64,000 nucleotides of DNA from Flammeovirgaceae bacterium UBA6059. Lineage in GTDB: Bacteria > Bacteroidota > Bacteroidia > Cytophagales > Cyclobacteriaceae. Where the stretch lies: assembly GCA_002435755.1 (NCBI GenBank), contig DIYH01000002.1:186001-250000 (forward strand). The letters are read 5' to 3'. Position numbers and translations under genes: made by a program. Positions 44,313-52,599 of the stretch are shown piece by piece (the stretch's first letter is position 1; the number at the start of each line of letters is the position of its first letter). The notes under the pieces are model-generated. The model was not told the origin of the DNA and did not search any database. It saw only the letters and a list, made by a program, of their open reading frames with translations.

Positions 44313-44965
44313 ATCTAGCTTCCGCATTACCATTTACCATTCGAAAATATCCTAAACAAAGAATTAGTCTGAACTGGGATGATCGCTCTGAGGTCCTTCA
44401 GTCAGATGTGAATCTTTATTGCTGGAGACGTCCAGTTGATACTCAAATAAAGACATACCTTGAAGAGGAAGTCCTCAACCAAGGGCTAAAGATTCAGCGG
44501 GCAATTTCAACTGATACTGTTCATTCGGAGCTGGCTGATGTCCGCTTAGGTCTTCCAAAAAGTGATAGTCTAGCAGCTGAGGCTTTCATTGAAGATGTTG
44601 CCAGTCTGGCCTCAGATTTTCTGGAGTATTCCGAGCATGGTCGAGGAAGGCTTTATTTAAGAGTGGTAGAAGATGACGCCTGCACCAAGTTTCATACTGA
44701 TGGCTACACCTTGAGGTTGTTTACGACCTACCTTGGCAAAGGCACAGAATGGTTACCTGAGTCAGCGGTTAATAGAAAAGCATTAGGCAGTAGCAATGAT
44801 CAGATCGTGAGAGATCATACCCGAATAGAAAGGATGCAGCCTTTTGAAGTGGGCATCCTTAAAGGACAATTGCCTGGCCAGACATCAATAAAAGGAATCG
44901 TGCATCGCTCTCCGGGGGTTTCGTCTTTGGAACGGCGAAGGATCATTTTGAGGGTGGATATATAA
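44309..44965 (+). CDS. DUF1826 family protein
   Basis: 218 residues. The family core is DDACTKFHTDGYTLRLFTTYLGKGTEW (described in parts: HxD at FHTDG near 131, TYxGxGTEW near 143), with a later VHRSPG near 200 and a closing RIILRVD. The HxD...H...R pattern resembles 2-oxoglutarate/Fe(II) oxygenases, so a metal-centre function is plausible but unproven. DUF1826 genes are known to cluster with COG0523 genes in zinc-linked loci, and one lies about 3.5 kb downstream here. Cytoplasmic, no signal peptide. Confidence 0.86.
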   Translation: MNLASALPFTIRKYPKQRISLNWDDRSEVLQSDVNLYCWRRPVDTQIKTYLEEEVLNQGLKIQRAISTDTVHSELADVRLGLPKSDSLAAEAFIEDVASLASDFLEYSEHGRGRLYLRVVEDDACTKFHTDGYTLRLFTTYLGKGTEWLPESAVNRKALGSSNDQIVRDHTRIERMQPFEVGILKGQLPGQTSIKGIVHRSPGVSSLERRRIILRVDI

Positions 44966-44991
44966 CAAGTTAAACACCAGAGAAAATCTAT

Positions 44992-45684
44992 ATGCTGGAA
45001 GCAAGGAATTTATCTAAGAAATATGGGAACACGGATGCTCTTCAGGATTTGAACCTGAAAGTTGGACAAGGAGAGGTCTATTGCCTGCTGGGTCAAAATG
45101 GTGCCGGCAAGACTACCACAATCAATATTTTTCTTGGACTGATAAGCCCATCCGGAGGGACGGCACTTATTGATGGTGTTGAGGCTGGTCGTAAAGGACG
45201 GACGAATCATTTGATTGCATATATCCCTGAGGTCGTTCAACTATATGGAAACATGTCAGGTCTTGAAAACCTGGATTTTTTCAGCCGTCTGTCGGGTCAT
45301 AAACATTCTCAGCAGCAATTGGGTAGTCTCTTGCTAAAAGCCGGACTGAAAGAAGAAGAACACCGAAAGAAACTATCCTTTTATTCCAAAGGAATGAGGC
45401 AGAAAGTAGGAATTGCTATCGCCTTATCAAAAGAAGCCAAGGTCATATTTATGGATGAACCTACTTCAGGACTTGACCCAAAAGCAACTAATGAATTTAC
45501 AGTGATATGTAAGGAATTAGCGAACGAAAACAAGACCATTTTCATGGCAACTCATGACATTTTCAATGCAGTGAATGTTGGAGATAAGATTGGAATCATG
45601 AAGGAAGGTAGACTCATTCAATCCTCAGACACTACAACTATAAATGCTCATGAATTGCAGGAACTCTATCTAAAGACAATTTGA
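44992..45684 (+). CDS. ABC transporter ATPase (NosF-like) for DUF3526 permeases, copy 2
   Basis: 230 residues, same family as 25978. Walker A GQNGAGKTTT near 38, signature YSKGMRQKVGIA near 131, Walker B VIFMDEPTSG near 150, H-loop ATHD near 189. Eight bases before the third A-type permease. Likely shared between pairs 2 and 3, because only two ATPase genes exist for three permease pairs. Confidence 0.92.
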   Translation: MLEARNLSKKYGNTDALQDLNLKVGQGEVYCLLGQNGAGKTTTINIFLGLISPSGGTALIDGVEAGRKGRTNHLIAYIPEVVQLYGNMSGLENLDFFSRLSGHKHSQQQLGSLLLKAGLKEEEHRKKLSFYSKGMRQKVGIAIALSKEAKVIFMDEPTSGLDPKATNEFTVICKELANENKTIFMATHDIFNAVNVGDKIGIMKEGRLIQSSDTTTINAHELQELYLKTI

Positions 45685-45691
45685 GAAAGCC

Positions 45692-47134
45692 ATGAGAAAA
45701 GATTTGGTAAGGTTAATTGCTTCTCAGTTCGGGAAGGGTGTCTTCAAGTCCCGCGCTATGCTTCCGATAATTGGGATTCTATTATTGCTATTGGCATATG
45801 CCACTTATAGCGGCATACAATACCATGACCAGAATCACTTTCGAGAAGATCATCAACATATGGCCAGAAGTAGCTGGGAAAACAATCCTGACAAACACCC
45901 TCACCGAATGGCCCATTTCGGCACTTTTGCCTTCAGGTTAAAGCATCCGCTGAGTGTTTTTGATTTTGGTATTGAAAGCTATACGGGCAATGCCGTGTTT
46001 CTTGAAGCGCACAAACAAAACACCGTAAATTTTTCAGAGGCGGGGTTTTCTACCGGTATGCTTAGGTTCGGAGAATTGAGCCTGGCTATGATCTTACAGT
46101 TGATCCTGCCACTGGTTATTTTTTTTATTGGCTACTCATCTATTGTGTCAGATCGTGAGAACGGGACACTAAAAATCTTACTAACACAAGGTGCCTCCTG
46201 GAAGGAAATACTATTTGGTCGGTCCATGGGTCTCTTCATTATTGCGGTTCTTTTGATCACGCCCTTTTTCTTAGCCACAATGATCTTTCTACTTACAGAA
46301 GACCATACTGTATTGGGTGACTGGGCACGTTTCGCGCTCATTGGTACGTCTTATCTTCTCTATGCTTCAATCTTGTGTTTGGTGACGATTGCTATTTCTG
46401 CAAGTAGCCGGTCGGCCAAAAATGCTTTGATTAAACTGCTTGGCCTATGGTTGCTAATGGCAGTACTATTACCTAAAGTTTCGCAAGCTGCAGGAGCTTA
46501 CTTTAACCCTACACCAACAAAATTAGAGTTTAGAGCCGCGATCGAGGAGGAGGTCAAAAAGTATGGGGATAGTCATAATCCCAATGACCCTTATTACAAT
46601 ACCTTAAGGGACTCTGTCTTGCAAGTGCATCAGGTGAGCTCTGTTTCAGAGCTACCTTTCAACTACAGTGGATTTGTGATGAGTCAGGGCGAGAAGATTA
46701 GCGCAGAAATCTATAATCGACACCACGATCTATTAATGGCCCGCTACAGGCTACAAAACCTACCTGCAAAATGGTTAGCGCTAATAAATCCGTATTTGGC
46801 TATAAGAAACTTATCTATGGCACTATGTGGAACAGGTTTTGAATCTTATGTCGATTTCCAACTTCAGGCAGAAGACTATCGATACATGTTGGCGCAAAAA
46901 ATGAATGACCTACAGATCAAATATATCAGTCCAAGTAGACTCAGTGGGTCTGAAGGAAAGAGGGACGTCTTAAACCGAGAAACCTGGAAGTCAATCCCAG
47001 ACTTTAAGCACGAGTTTATGAGCTTGTCTACAGCACTAAAAAATGAATTGATCTCAGTGATTTCGGTATTGTTGTGGTTGCTACTTTCTCTATGGGGGGT
47101 GCAATATTTGTCTCATAATGCAAAAGCCATTTAA
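45692..47134 (+). CDS. ABC-2 permease with DUF3526-like architecture, A type, copy 3
   Basis: 480 residues. External motif DKHPHRMAHFG (His69, His71, His75) matches copy 1 exactly in its His pattern; an extra His-rich run (YHDQNHFREDHQHM, about 44-57) precedes it. Helical bundle about 145-280 (EAHKQNTVNFSEAG just before), second external domain and last helix. Stop and next start overlap by one base (TAATG). Together with copy 1 it argues for a conserved external metal site. Confidence 0.85.
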   Translation: MRKDLVRLIASQFGKGVFKSRAMLPIIGILLLLLAYATYSGIQYHDQNHFREDHQHMARSSWENNPDKHPHRMAHFGTFAFRLKHPLSVFDFGIESYTGNAVFLEAHKQNTVNFSEAGFSTGMLRFGELSLAMILQLILPLVIFFIGYSSIVSDRENGTLKILLTQGASWKEILFGRSMGLFIIAVLLITPFFLATMIFLLTEDHTVLGDWARFALIGTSYLLYASILCLVTIAISASSRSAKNALIKLLGLWLLMAVLLPKVSQAAGAYFNPTPTKLEFRAAIEEEVKKYGDSHNPNDPYYNTLRDSVLQVHQVSSVSELPFNYSGFVMSQGEKISAEIYNRHHDLLMARYRLQNLPAKWLALINPYLAIRNLSMALCGTGFESYVDFQLQAEDYRYMLAQKMNDLQIKYISPSRLSGSEGKRDVLNRETWKSIPDFKHEFMSLSTALKNELISVISVLLWLLLSLWGVQYLSHNAKAI

Positions 47135-48495
47135 TGATGTATAGACTACTATTCAGGCAGTTTTTGAGGACACAGGCTTGTCAGCTAGGCTTGCTGCTTG
47201 GTCTGTTCGTGGGCATAGCCAGCCTGTTTGTTGGTCAGCAATTTTTGAAGAAGCAGGACCGAATTGCGCTGGAAGTGGAAGAGAAGCAACAAGAGCATAT
47301 AGAGAGAAATATTAAATATCACGGTGATGATCTGGGACTACTGCTCTACTATCTAAAATTCTCAATTGTCAATGATCAAGAGCCGATTGCTGCTCTCTCT
47401 ATAGGCCAGAAAGATTTAAACCCAACTGTTCAAAGTGTAAATATAATGACGCTCGAAGGTCAGCGATATGATACAGATTTGGTTAACCCCAACAAGCTGC
47501 TTTATGGTAACCTGGATCTTGGCTTTGTTATCATTTATATATTCCCATTACTGATCATCGCTTTCACATATAATCTCAGGTCTGAAGAAGAAGAGACTGG
47601 CACATGGAAAATGGTGAGTGTGATGACACGGTCAAATCTGAAGTTCCTTTTGTCAAAACTATTGGTCCGCTTTACACCTTTGGCTATTCTAATGATAGTG
47701 CTTTTTGCTCTTGCAGGTTGGTTTCTGAAAATCCCTTTTGCATCACAGCTATTTCCATTCTTTGTGATCAGCTTCTTTTACCTGTTGTTCTGGTTTTCTC
47801 TGAGTTTTTGGGTGGTCTCCTTGAAACTATCTTCCAACTTTAACTCGCTCCTTTTGCTAACCACTTGGTTGGGTTTAGTAGTCCTTATTCCTTCTATGGT
47901 AAATAGTTATGTGGCGAACAGGTTTCCTATGCCAGAGGCATTCACCACTATCATCAACCAGCGTGATGGCTATCACACCAAATGGGACATTGAGAAGAGA
48001 GGCACTGTGGAAGAGTTTTATGAGGACTATCCCCAATTGGCGCATTACGGTTTTCCAACCGAGGAAGGCTTCACATGGCACTGGTACTATGCCATGCAGC
48101 ACCTCGGGGATGTTGAATCCAGTGAACAGAGTAGATTGATGGTTCAAAAAATCGAACAACGCGATGCAGTCAGTAAGGAATTGGCCTGGTTCATACCTTC
48201 AATGCATGTGCAATTGATATTCAATGATATAGCTGGAACAAGTTTGAATCATCATCTTAGGTTTCTCAAATACATCAAGAGCTTTCATGAGGACATCCGT
48301 TTGTATTTTTATCCGAAGGTGTTTGAGAAACTCACGGCAGAGTCTATCGATTGGAAACGGTTTGAACCCTTCCACTTTAAAGGTGAAAAAAGATCATTTG
48401 ATTGGTCTAAAACCTTGCTACCACTTTTTATTGGTATTATAGTTTTTATTGGCTTGTCGGCTTTTGGTGCTCGGCAAAGTTTTAGTGAAATATGA
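47134..48495 (+). CDS. ABC-2 permease with DUF3526-like architecture, B type, copy 3
   Basis: 453 residues. Helix near 15-33, external domain, conserved N-P-N-K-L-L-Y-GN before the bundle (LGFVIIYIFPLLIIAFTYN, near 130), second external domain from about 255 and a last helix near 425. It ends in a four-base overlap with the second COG0523 gene. It is shorter than copies 1 and 2 in the second external domain. Confidence 0.83.
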   Translation: MMYRLLFRQFLRTQACQLGLLLGLFVGIASLFVGQQFLKKQDRIALEVEEKQQEHIERNIKYHGDDLGLLLYYLKFSIVNDQEPIAALSIGQKDLNPTVQSVNIMTLEGQRYDTDLVNPNKLLYGNLDLGFVIIYIFPLLIIAFTYNLRSEEEETGTWKMVSVMTRSNLKFLLSKLLVRFTPLAILMIVLFALAGWFLKIPFASQLFPFFVISFFYLLFWFSLSFWVVSLKLSSNFNSLLLLTTWLGLVVLIPSMVNSYVANRFPMPEAFTTIINQRDGYHTKWDIEKRGTVEEFYEDYPQLAHYGFPTEEGFTWHWYYAMQHLGDVESSEQSRLMVQKIEQRDAVSKELAWFIPSMHVQLIFNDIAGTSLNHHLRFLKYIKSFHEDIRLYFYPKVFEKLTAESIDWKRFEPFHFKGEKRSFDWSKTLLPLFIGIIVFIGLSAFGARQSFSEI

Positions 48496-49496
48496 GTAGA
48501 AAACCAGTACATATCATCACCGGCTTTTTAGGAGCAGGAAAAACAACCTTCCTCAATCACTTTATCAAGGAGCAGTTGCCGGAACGCATTTTTGTCATAG
48601 AAAATGAATGTGGGTTTACCAATGTAGATGGAGCGTTGATCATGGATGGCGTAGAGGAAGTAGTCGAGTTGACAGCAGGCTGTTTGTGCTGCTCTCTTGC
48701 AGATGGCCTATTGGACATACTGGAAGAGGCTCATAAACGTAGTGATCAATACGATCGGTTGGTGATTGAAACCACGGGTATTGCAGATCCTAGTTCTATT
48801 ATTCAGGTTTTTTTAGAACATCCGGCAGTTGAAAACGCCTTCGAACTTGAACAGGTTATCTGTTTAGTGGACGCAGCTAATGTAGAGGAGTGGCTGGAAG
48901 AGGCTGAAGAAGCATTGCGACAGGTCTCAGTTGCCGACGTTCTATTGGTTAACAAAATTGATACCGTCACTGAAGATCAGCTGAACTCAGTGATGGCAAC
49001 TTTAGAAGGGGTCAATCCTCAAGCCAAGGCTATTGCTGGCAAACATGGTATTTTTCCTATCGAGGAAATCCTTCAAATGGGCACCATTAAACCACAATCT
49101 GTAGAGCCCATTACCAAGGCACATGAGCATCATCACCATGAGCATGGTCATGGAGAAAACAACAGTCACAAGATCACCACGTTTACGCTTGATTTTCCGC
49201 ATCCGCTCGATTTAAACGAACTACAACTCGACCTCAATCGCATTGTTCAGCTCTACAGACCTCAAGTCTACAGGGTCAAAGGATTCATCGCGATCCCCAA
49301 CTACCCCAACCGTGTCATCTTACAATCTGCACGCAGCGCATTTGTGGTAACGGACGGTACACCCTGGGAAGACGCAGAAAATCGTGCAGGTAGACTGGTA
49401 TTTATAGGTAGGGGTTTGAAGAAAGCAACATTCGAGAAGATGTTTAATCGGCATTTAGTCCCGCCTACCGGTAAATCCGCTTTTCAGGATTCCTAA
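48492..49496 (+). CDS. COG0523 GTPase with His-rich linker
   Basis: 334 residues. Walker A GFLGAGKTT at 11-19, CLCC metal motif (Cys64, Cys66, Cys67), ETTGIADP near 97, NKID near 155, and a His-rich linker (AHEHHHHEHGHG, about 210-221) before the CobW_C domain. His-rich linkers are typical of COG0523 members that handle zinc or nickel. It belongs to a different subgroup from the ZagA-like protein at 38037: shorter and with a His-rich region. It precedes the racemase-like gene by 20 bases. Confidence 0.92.
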   Translation: MSRKPVHIITGFLGAGKTTFLNHFIKEQLPERIFVIENECGFTNVDGALIMDGVEEVVELTAGCLCCSLADGLLDILEEAHKRSDQYDRLVIETTGIADPSSIIQVFLEHPAVENAFELEQVICLVDAANVEEWLEEAEEALRQVSVADVLLVNKIDTVTEDQLNSVMATLEGVNPQAKAIAGKHGIFPIEEILQMGTIKPQSVEPITKAHEHHHHEHGHGENNSHKITTFTLDFPHPLDLNELQLDLNRIVQLYRPQVYRVKGFIAIPNYPNRVILQSARSAFVVTDGTPWEDAENRAGRLVFIGRGLKKATFEKMFNRHLVPPTGKSAFQDS

Positions 49497-49515
49497 GTAA
49501 AACATGTAGCAAGAT

Positions 49516-50724
49516 ATGGCTCAAAATAGACGACATTTCATACAGCGAACCGCAGCAGGATTAGCATTGCTTTCTGCAAGCCCAATGACCTTCTCAAGGA
49601 ATTTGGCTGAACAATCCGCCACTTATCAAAGCAAGCCATGGATCGAACTATCTAAAGAAGCGTACCTCCACAATGCTGCCCAGATTGGTAAGATGGCCAA
49701 CGGCAAGCCAATAGTGGCTGTATTAAAGAACAACGCTTATGGTGTTGGTGAAGTACCAGTTGCGCAATTCCTTGATGAGTCTCCTCATGTATTCGGTATA
49801 GCTGTGGTGAAAGATGAGGCTGCCTTAGCCATGAGAGAAGGCGGTGTGAAGAAGCCCATCCTTCTCATGGGTGATTTTGATGATAGCTTCGCGGACGAGC
49901 TCGTCAATCATAACGTTACGTTGAGTGTACACTCACGTAATGCGCTTTCCAAAATGAATGGAATATCAATTGACCAAAAGGTCAAAATAGCACTCTACCT
50001 CGATACTGGTTTGGGCAGAATGGGCATTCCTTACCAGGAAACGTTCAATATAGCTCAGGAAATAGACAAAAATCCTAACCTATCGATTGAGCAGACCTTT
50101 TCGACACTTACTTCTCCACAAGATTTTGCCAGGGAGCAGATCTCGAGATTCGAGGATATCATGGACAAGTTAGATCAGGCAGGTATTGCATCCGGACTCA
50201 AGCACTTGGCACCTTCTTATTCTCTACTTGATCTCCAGAACTCGCATCAACAGGCTGTACGACCTGGCATTTTGTTACATGGGTCTTTCCCCTCGTCCAA
50301 GATGCAGATGGCGGAGCAGTATCCGTTGCAAGTGCCATATCGATTGAAGGCCCCAGTCATTCGCCTGGAAAAACTAAAAGCAGGAGATACCATTGGATTC
50401 TCCCGATTCTATAAAGTAGGGCAGGATGAGTGGATTGCAACGCTTCCGGTTGGCTGGGCTGATGGCTATGATAGTGGTGCTGAAAATGGGGCATTGGTGC
50501 TTTTGGGTGATCAACTATTCCCAGTTGTCAATGTAAATGCGAGTCATGCCAACATTGCTCTCGGTGCTTCTACTTCTATTAAGATAGGTGATGTGGCTAC
50601 ATTGATCGGGCCTGAGCGACCTGAAATCACCCCCGAGGGCTTTGGTAAGCTTATCAATGGACATAACTACTTGCAGATCAACTATAAAGAATCAATACCT
50701 AAACATAGTTATGCATCTTTTTAG
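49516..50724 (+). CDS. Tat-exported alanine racemase-fold protein, catalytic residues changed
   Basis: 402 residues. The N-terminus has a twin-arginine signal (NRRHFIQRTAAGLALLSASP). The rest matches fold-III alanine racemase: PLP-binding Lys71 in AVLKNNAYGVG, LDTGLGRMGI, and VRPG Arg249 (equivalent of Geobacillus Arg219). But the catalytic Tyr265 position is Phe295 (IGFSRFY where the canonical is SYGATY), the CMDQ segment is NASHA, and the His of THFATADE is Phe195. It probably binds PLP but is unlikely to be a normal racemase; Tat export suits a protein folded around a cofactor. Its stop overlaps the next gene by 14 bases. Position numbers of the reference are from memory. Confidence 0.8.
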   Translation: MAQNRRHFIQRTAAGLALLSASPMTFSRNLAEQSATYQSKPWIELSKEAYLHNAAQIGKMANGKPIVAVLKNNAYGVGEVPVAQFLDESPHVFGIAVVKDEAALAMREGGVKKPILLMGDFDDSFADELVNHNVTLSVHSRNALSKMNGISIDQKVKIALYLDTGLGRMGIPYQETFNIAQEIDKNPNLSIEQTFSTLTSPQDFAREQISRFEDIMDKLDQAGIASGLKHLAPSYSLLDLQNSHQQAVRPGILLHGSFPSSKMQMAEQYPLQVPYRLKAPVIRLEKLKAGDTIGFSRFYKVGQDEWIATLPVGWADGYDSGAENGALVLLGDQLFPVVNVNASHANIALGASTSIKIGDVATLIGPERPEITPEGFGKLINGHNYLQINYKESIPKHSYASF

Positions 50725-52483
50725 GTTGATCGTCTTTTGCCTGGCTGTTCATTCAGCGATAGCACAAGGAGAATACATCACGCTTGACGATGAAGCTAAG
50801 TTGTATGTTGTGGAAGATGGACAAGGTCAAGCCATTGTTTTTATTCCGGGCTGGACGATGACCTATCGTTTTTTTGAAAACCAACAATCGTATTTTTCTG
50901 AAAACTATAGAACAGTTGTATTTGACCCCAGGGGTCAGGGCCGTTCAGATAAAACACAATACAAAAATAACTATGCTGAGCATGCGAAAGACCTACGTCA
51001 ACTGATCCTTCAAAAAGGATTGGGTGACATAGTGCTGGTTGGTTGGTCGAGTGGATGCCTCGCGATGTATGAGTACCTGCGCCAGTTTGGAAAAGAAAAC
51101 CTTCAAAAGCTGGTCTTCATTGATGAACCTCCTAAATGGATAGGAGACAGTGATAGTGAATGGGTGTATGGTACATTTGATGGCTATCGCTCCAGCCTGA
51201 AAGGCATGATTGCTGGACCTTCCGATCCTAATGGTATTATTGATTGGATGCTAATTGATCAGGTAGATAGTAGTACCAGGCTGTGGATGAATGCTGAAAT
51301 GAACCTTACCTCTCCAGAAGTAGCTCTAAGCCTTTATGTCGATGGTCTGGCTTCAGATTACAATGCCGAATTAGCACTCCTCAACGATATCCCCACGCTT
51401 TTTATGGTTCGGGATTCGTGGTACAATGAGGTTACTCAATGGATATCCGGTAAAGTCCCAACTGCTGAAGTAGTGAGTATACCGAGCCATGCAGCTTTTT
51501 GGGAACGGCCTGTGTCATTTAATGCTAAGCTAGAACGTTTTATTGATGGTGAGCAGTCGTCTGTGAACTCCAGCGAACTCATTTCAAGCTTGATCAGAAA
51601 AGGCGACATGCTACTGCCTCGATATGGTCCCACAGCTGTTACTGATGGAGAATGGATTTACGTTTACGGTGGTGCACCTAGCGGCGGCCGCAATGGTGAT
51701 GATTTTATGCATGCTGGTCTTCATTCTTCGATTGAGAGAATCAACCCAAAGACCCTAAAGCCCGAGTACTACAGCAGCGGACTTCATCGACGAGCAAATC
51801 ATGCCTCGGTCCTTGTTGACCATAGGCTAGTTAGTTGTGGAGGACGATCACAAATAGGATTAGAACGTCCTAAGATGAACTCATGCGAGTACCTCGATTT
51901 CTCAACAGGTGTTTTTCGAGAACTACCGCCACTCCCGGAGGCGGTCAGAACGCTTGGTCTTGTAGAAGTCGACAGTGATATTTATGCCATCGGCGGAGTT
52001 GTTCAGAGGCCTCAATACTCTGCCAGTACTTTTAAACTTGCAAGTGGAGGAGAGAACTGGGAACGTTTGGTAGATGCTCCGGAAGGTTTTTCGGGAAACG
52101 CCCTGGTCGTTGGCGACAAAATATATGTGCTGGGGGGATACAATGAAGAAGCAATGAAGACAGTAATGACGTTTGACACCAAAACACAACAATGGGAAAA
52201 AAAGGAGGATCTTCCCTACCCCCTGAGTGCTTATTCATCGGTGACAGATGGTCGTTTCATCTACATTTTTGGCGACTATGTAAAAATGGATGCTATTCAC
52301 CTATATGATCCAGAAACCGGAGAACTCCGGCTGGTTGATCAAAAAATGGCACCAAGACGTCATACAGCTGCCGTGCTTATTGGTGATGAAGCATTTGTTA
52401 TTGGTGGTAACCAAACCAGCGCTGGCAAGGCTTTGACCACCATAGAGGTGTTCAGCCTTTCTGCACTCAGGGAGAAATCGTAA
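50711..52483 (+). CDS. Alpha/beta-hydrolase fused to Kelch beta-propeller, secreted
   Basis: About 590 residues from the ATG at 50711, which begins a signal peptide (MHLFRLIVFCLAVHSAIAQ); the earlier start at 50642 lies inside the racemase-like gene. Hydrolase domain about 20-285: oxyanion FIPGWTMTY, PRGQGRSD, nucleophile elbow GWSSG near 121, terminal His in PSHAAFWERP near 262. Then Kelch repeats about 300-585 (YVYGGAP, LVSCGGRSQ, IYAIGGVVQ, IYVLGGYNE, FVIGGNQT). The fusion of an esterase/peptidase-like fold with a binding propeller is uncommon; it likely acts on a surface or periplasmic ligand. It is the last gene of the long + strand unit. Confidence 0.83.
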   Translation: MHLFRLIVFCLAVHSAIAQGEYITLDDEAKLYVVEDGQGQAIVFIPGWTMTYRFFENQQSYFSENYRTVVFDPRGQGRSDKTQYKNNYAEHAKDLRQLILQKGLGDIVLVGWSSGCLAMYEYLRQFGKENLQKLVFIDEPPKWIGDSDSEWVYGTFDGYRSSLKGMIAGPSDPNGIIDWMLIDQVDSSTRLWMNAEMNLTSPEVALSLYVDGLASDYNAELALLNDIPTLFMVRDSWYNEVTQWISGKVPTAEVVSIPSHAAFWERPVSFNAKLERFIDGEQSSVNSSELISSLIRKGDMLLPRYGPTAVTDGEWIYVYGGAPSGGRNGDDFMHAGLHSSIERINPKTLKPEYYSSGLHRRANHASVLVDHRLVSCGGRSQIGLERPKMNSCEYLDFSTGVFRELPPLPEAVRTLGLVEVDSDIYAIGGVVQRPQYSASTFKLASGGENWERLVDAPEGFSGNALVVGDKIYVLGGYNEEAMKTVMTFDTKTQQWEKKEDLPYPLSAYSSVTDGRFIYIFGDYVKMDAIHLYDPETGELRLVDQKMAPRRHTAAVLIGDEAFVIGGNQTSAGKALTTIEVFSLSALREKS

Positions 52484-52545
52484 ATCACAGATAATGAGAA
52501 CTCAACAAACCTGTAATCAAAGGCATTTACCACTAAAAAACCTTT

Positions 52546-52560
52546 TGCAACATTGTTGCA
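52546..52560. promoter_or_regulatory. 7-1-7 palindrome C (Zur/Fur-type operator candidate)
   Basis: TGCAACATTGTTGCA with perfect arms, extended by one further complementary base on each side (52545 and 52561). It lies 39 bases before the preferred start of the DUF5916 gene. Confidence 0.78.
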
Positions 52561-52599
52561 ATAATTGATGTCTTTATGCTCAGTCGTTCTCCGGAAACA

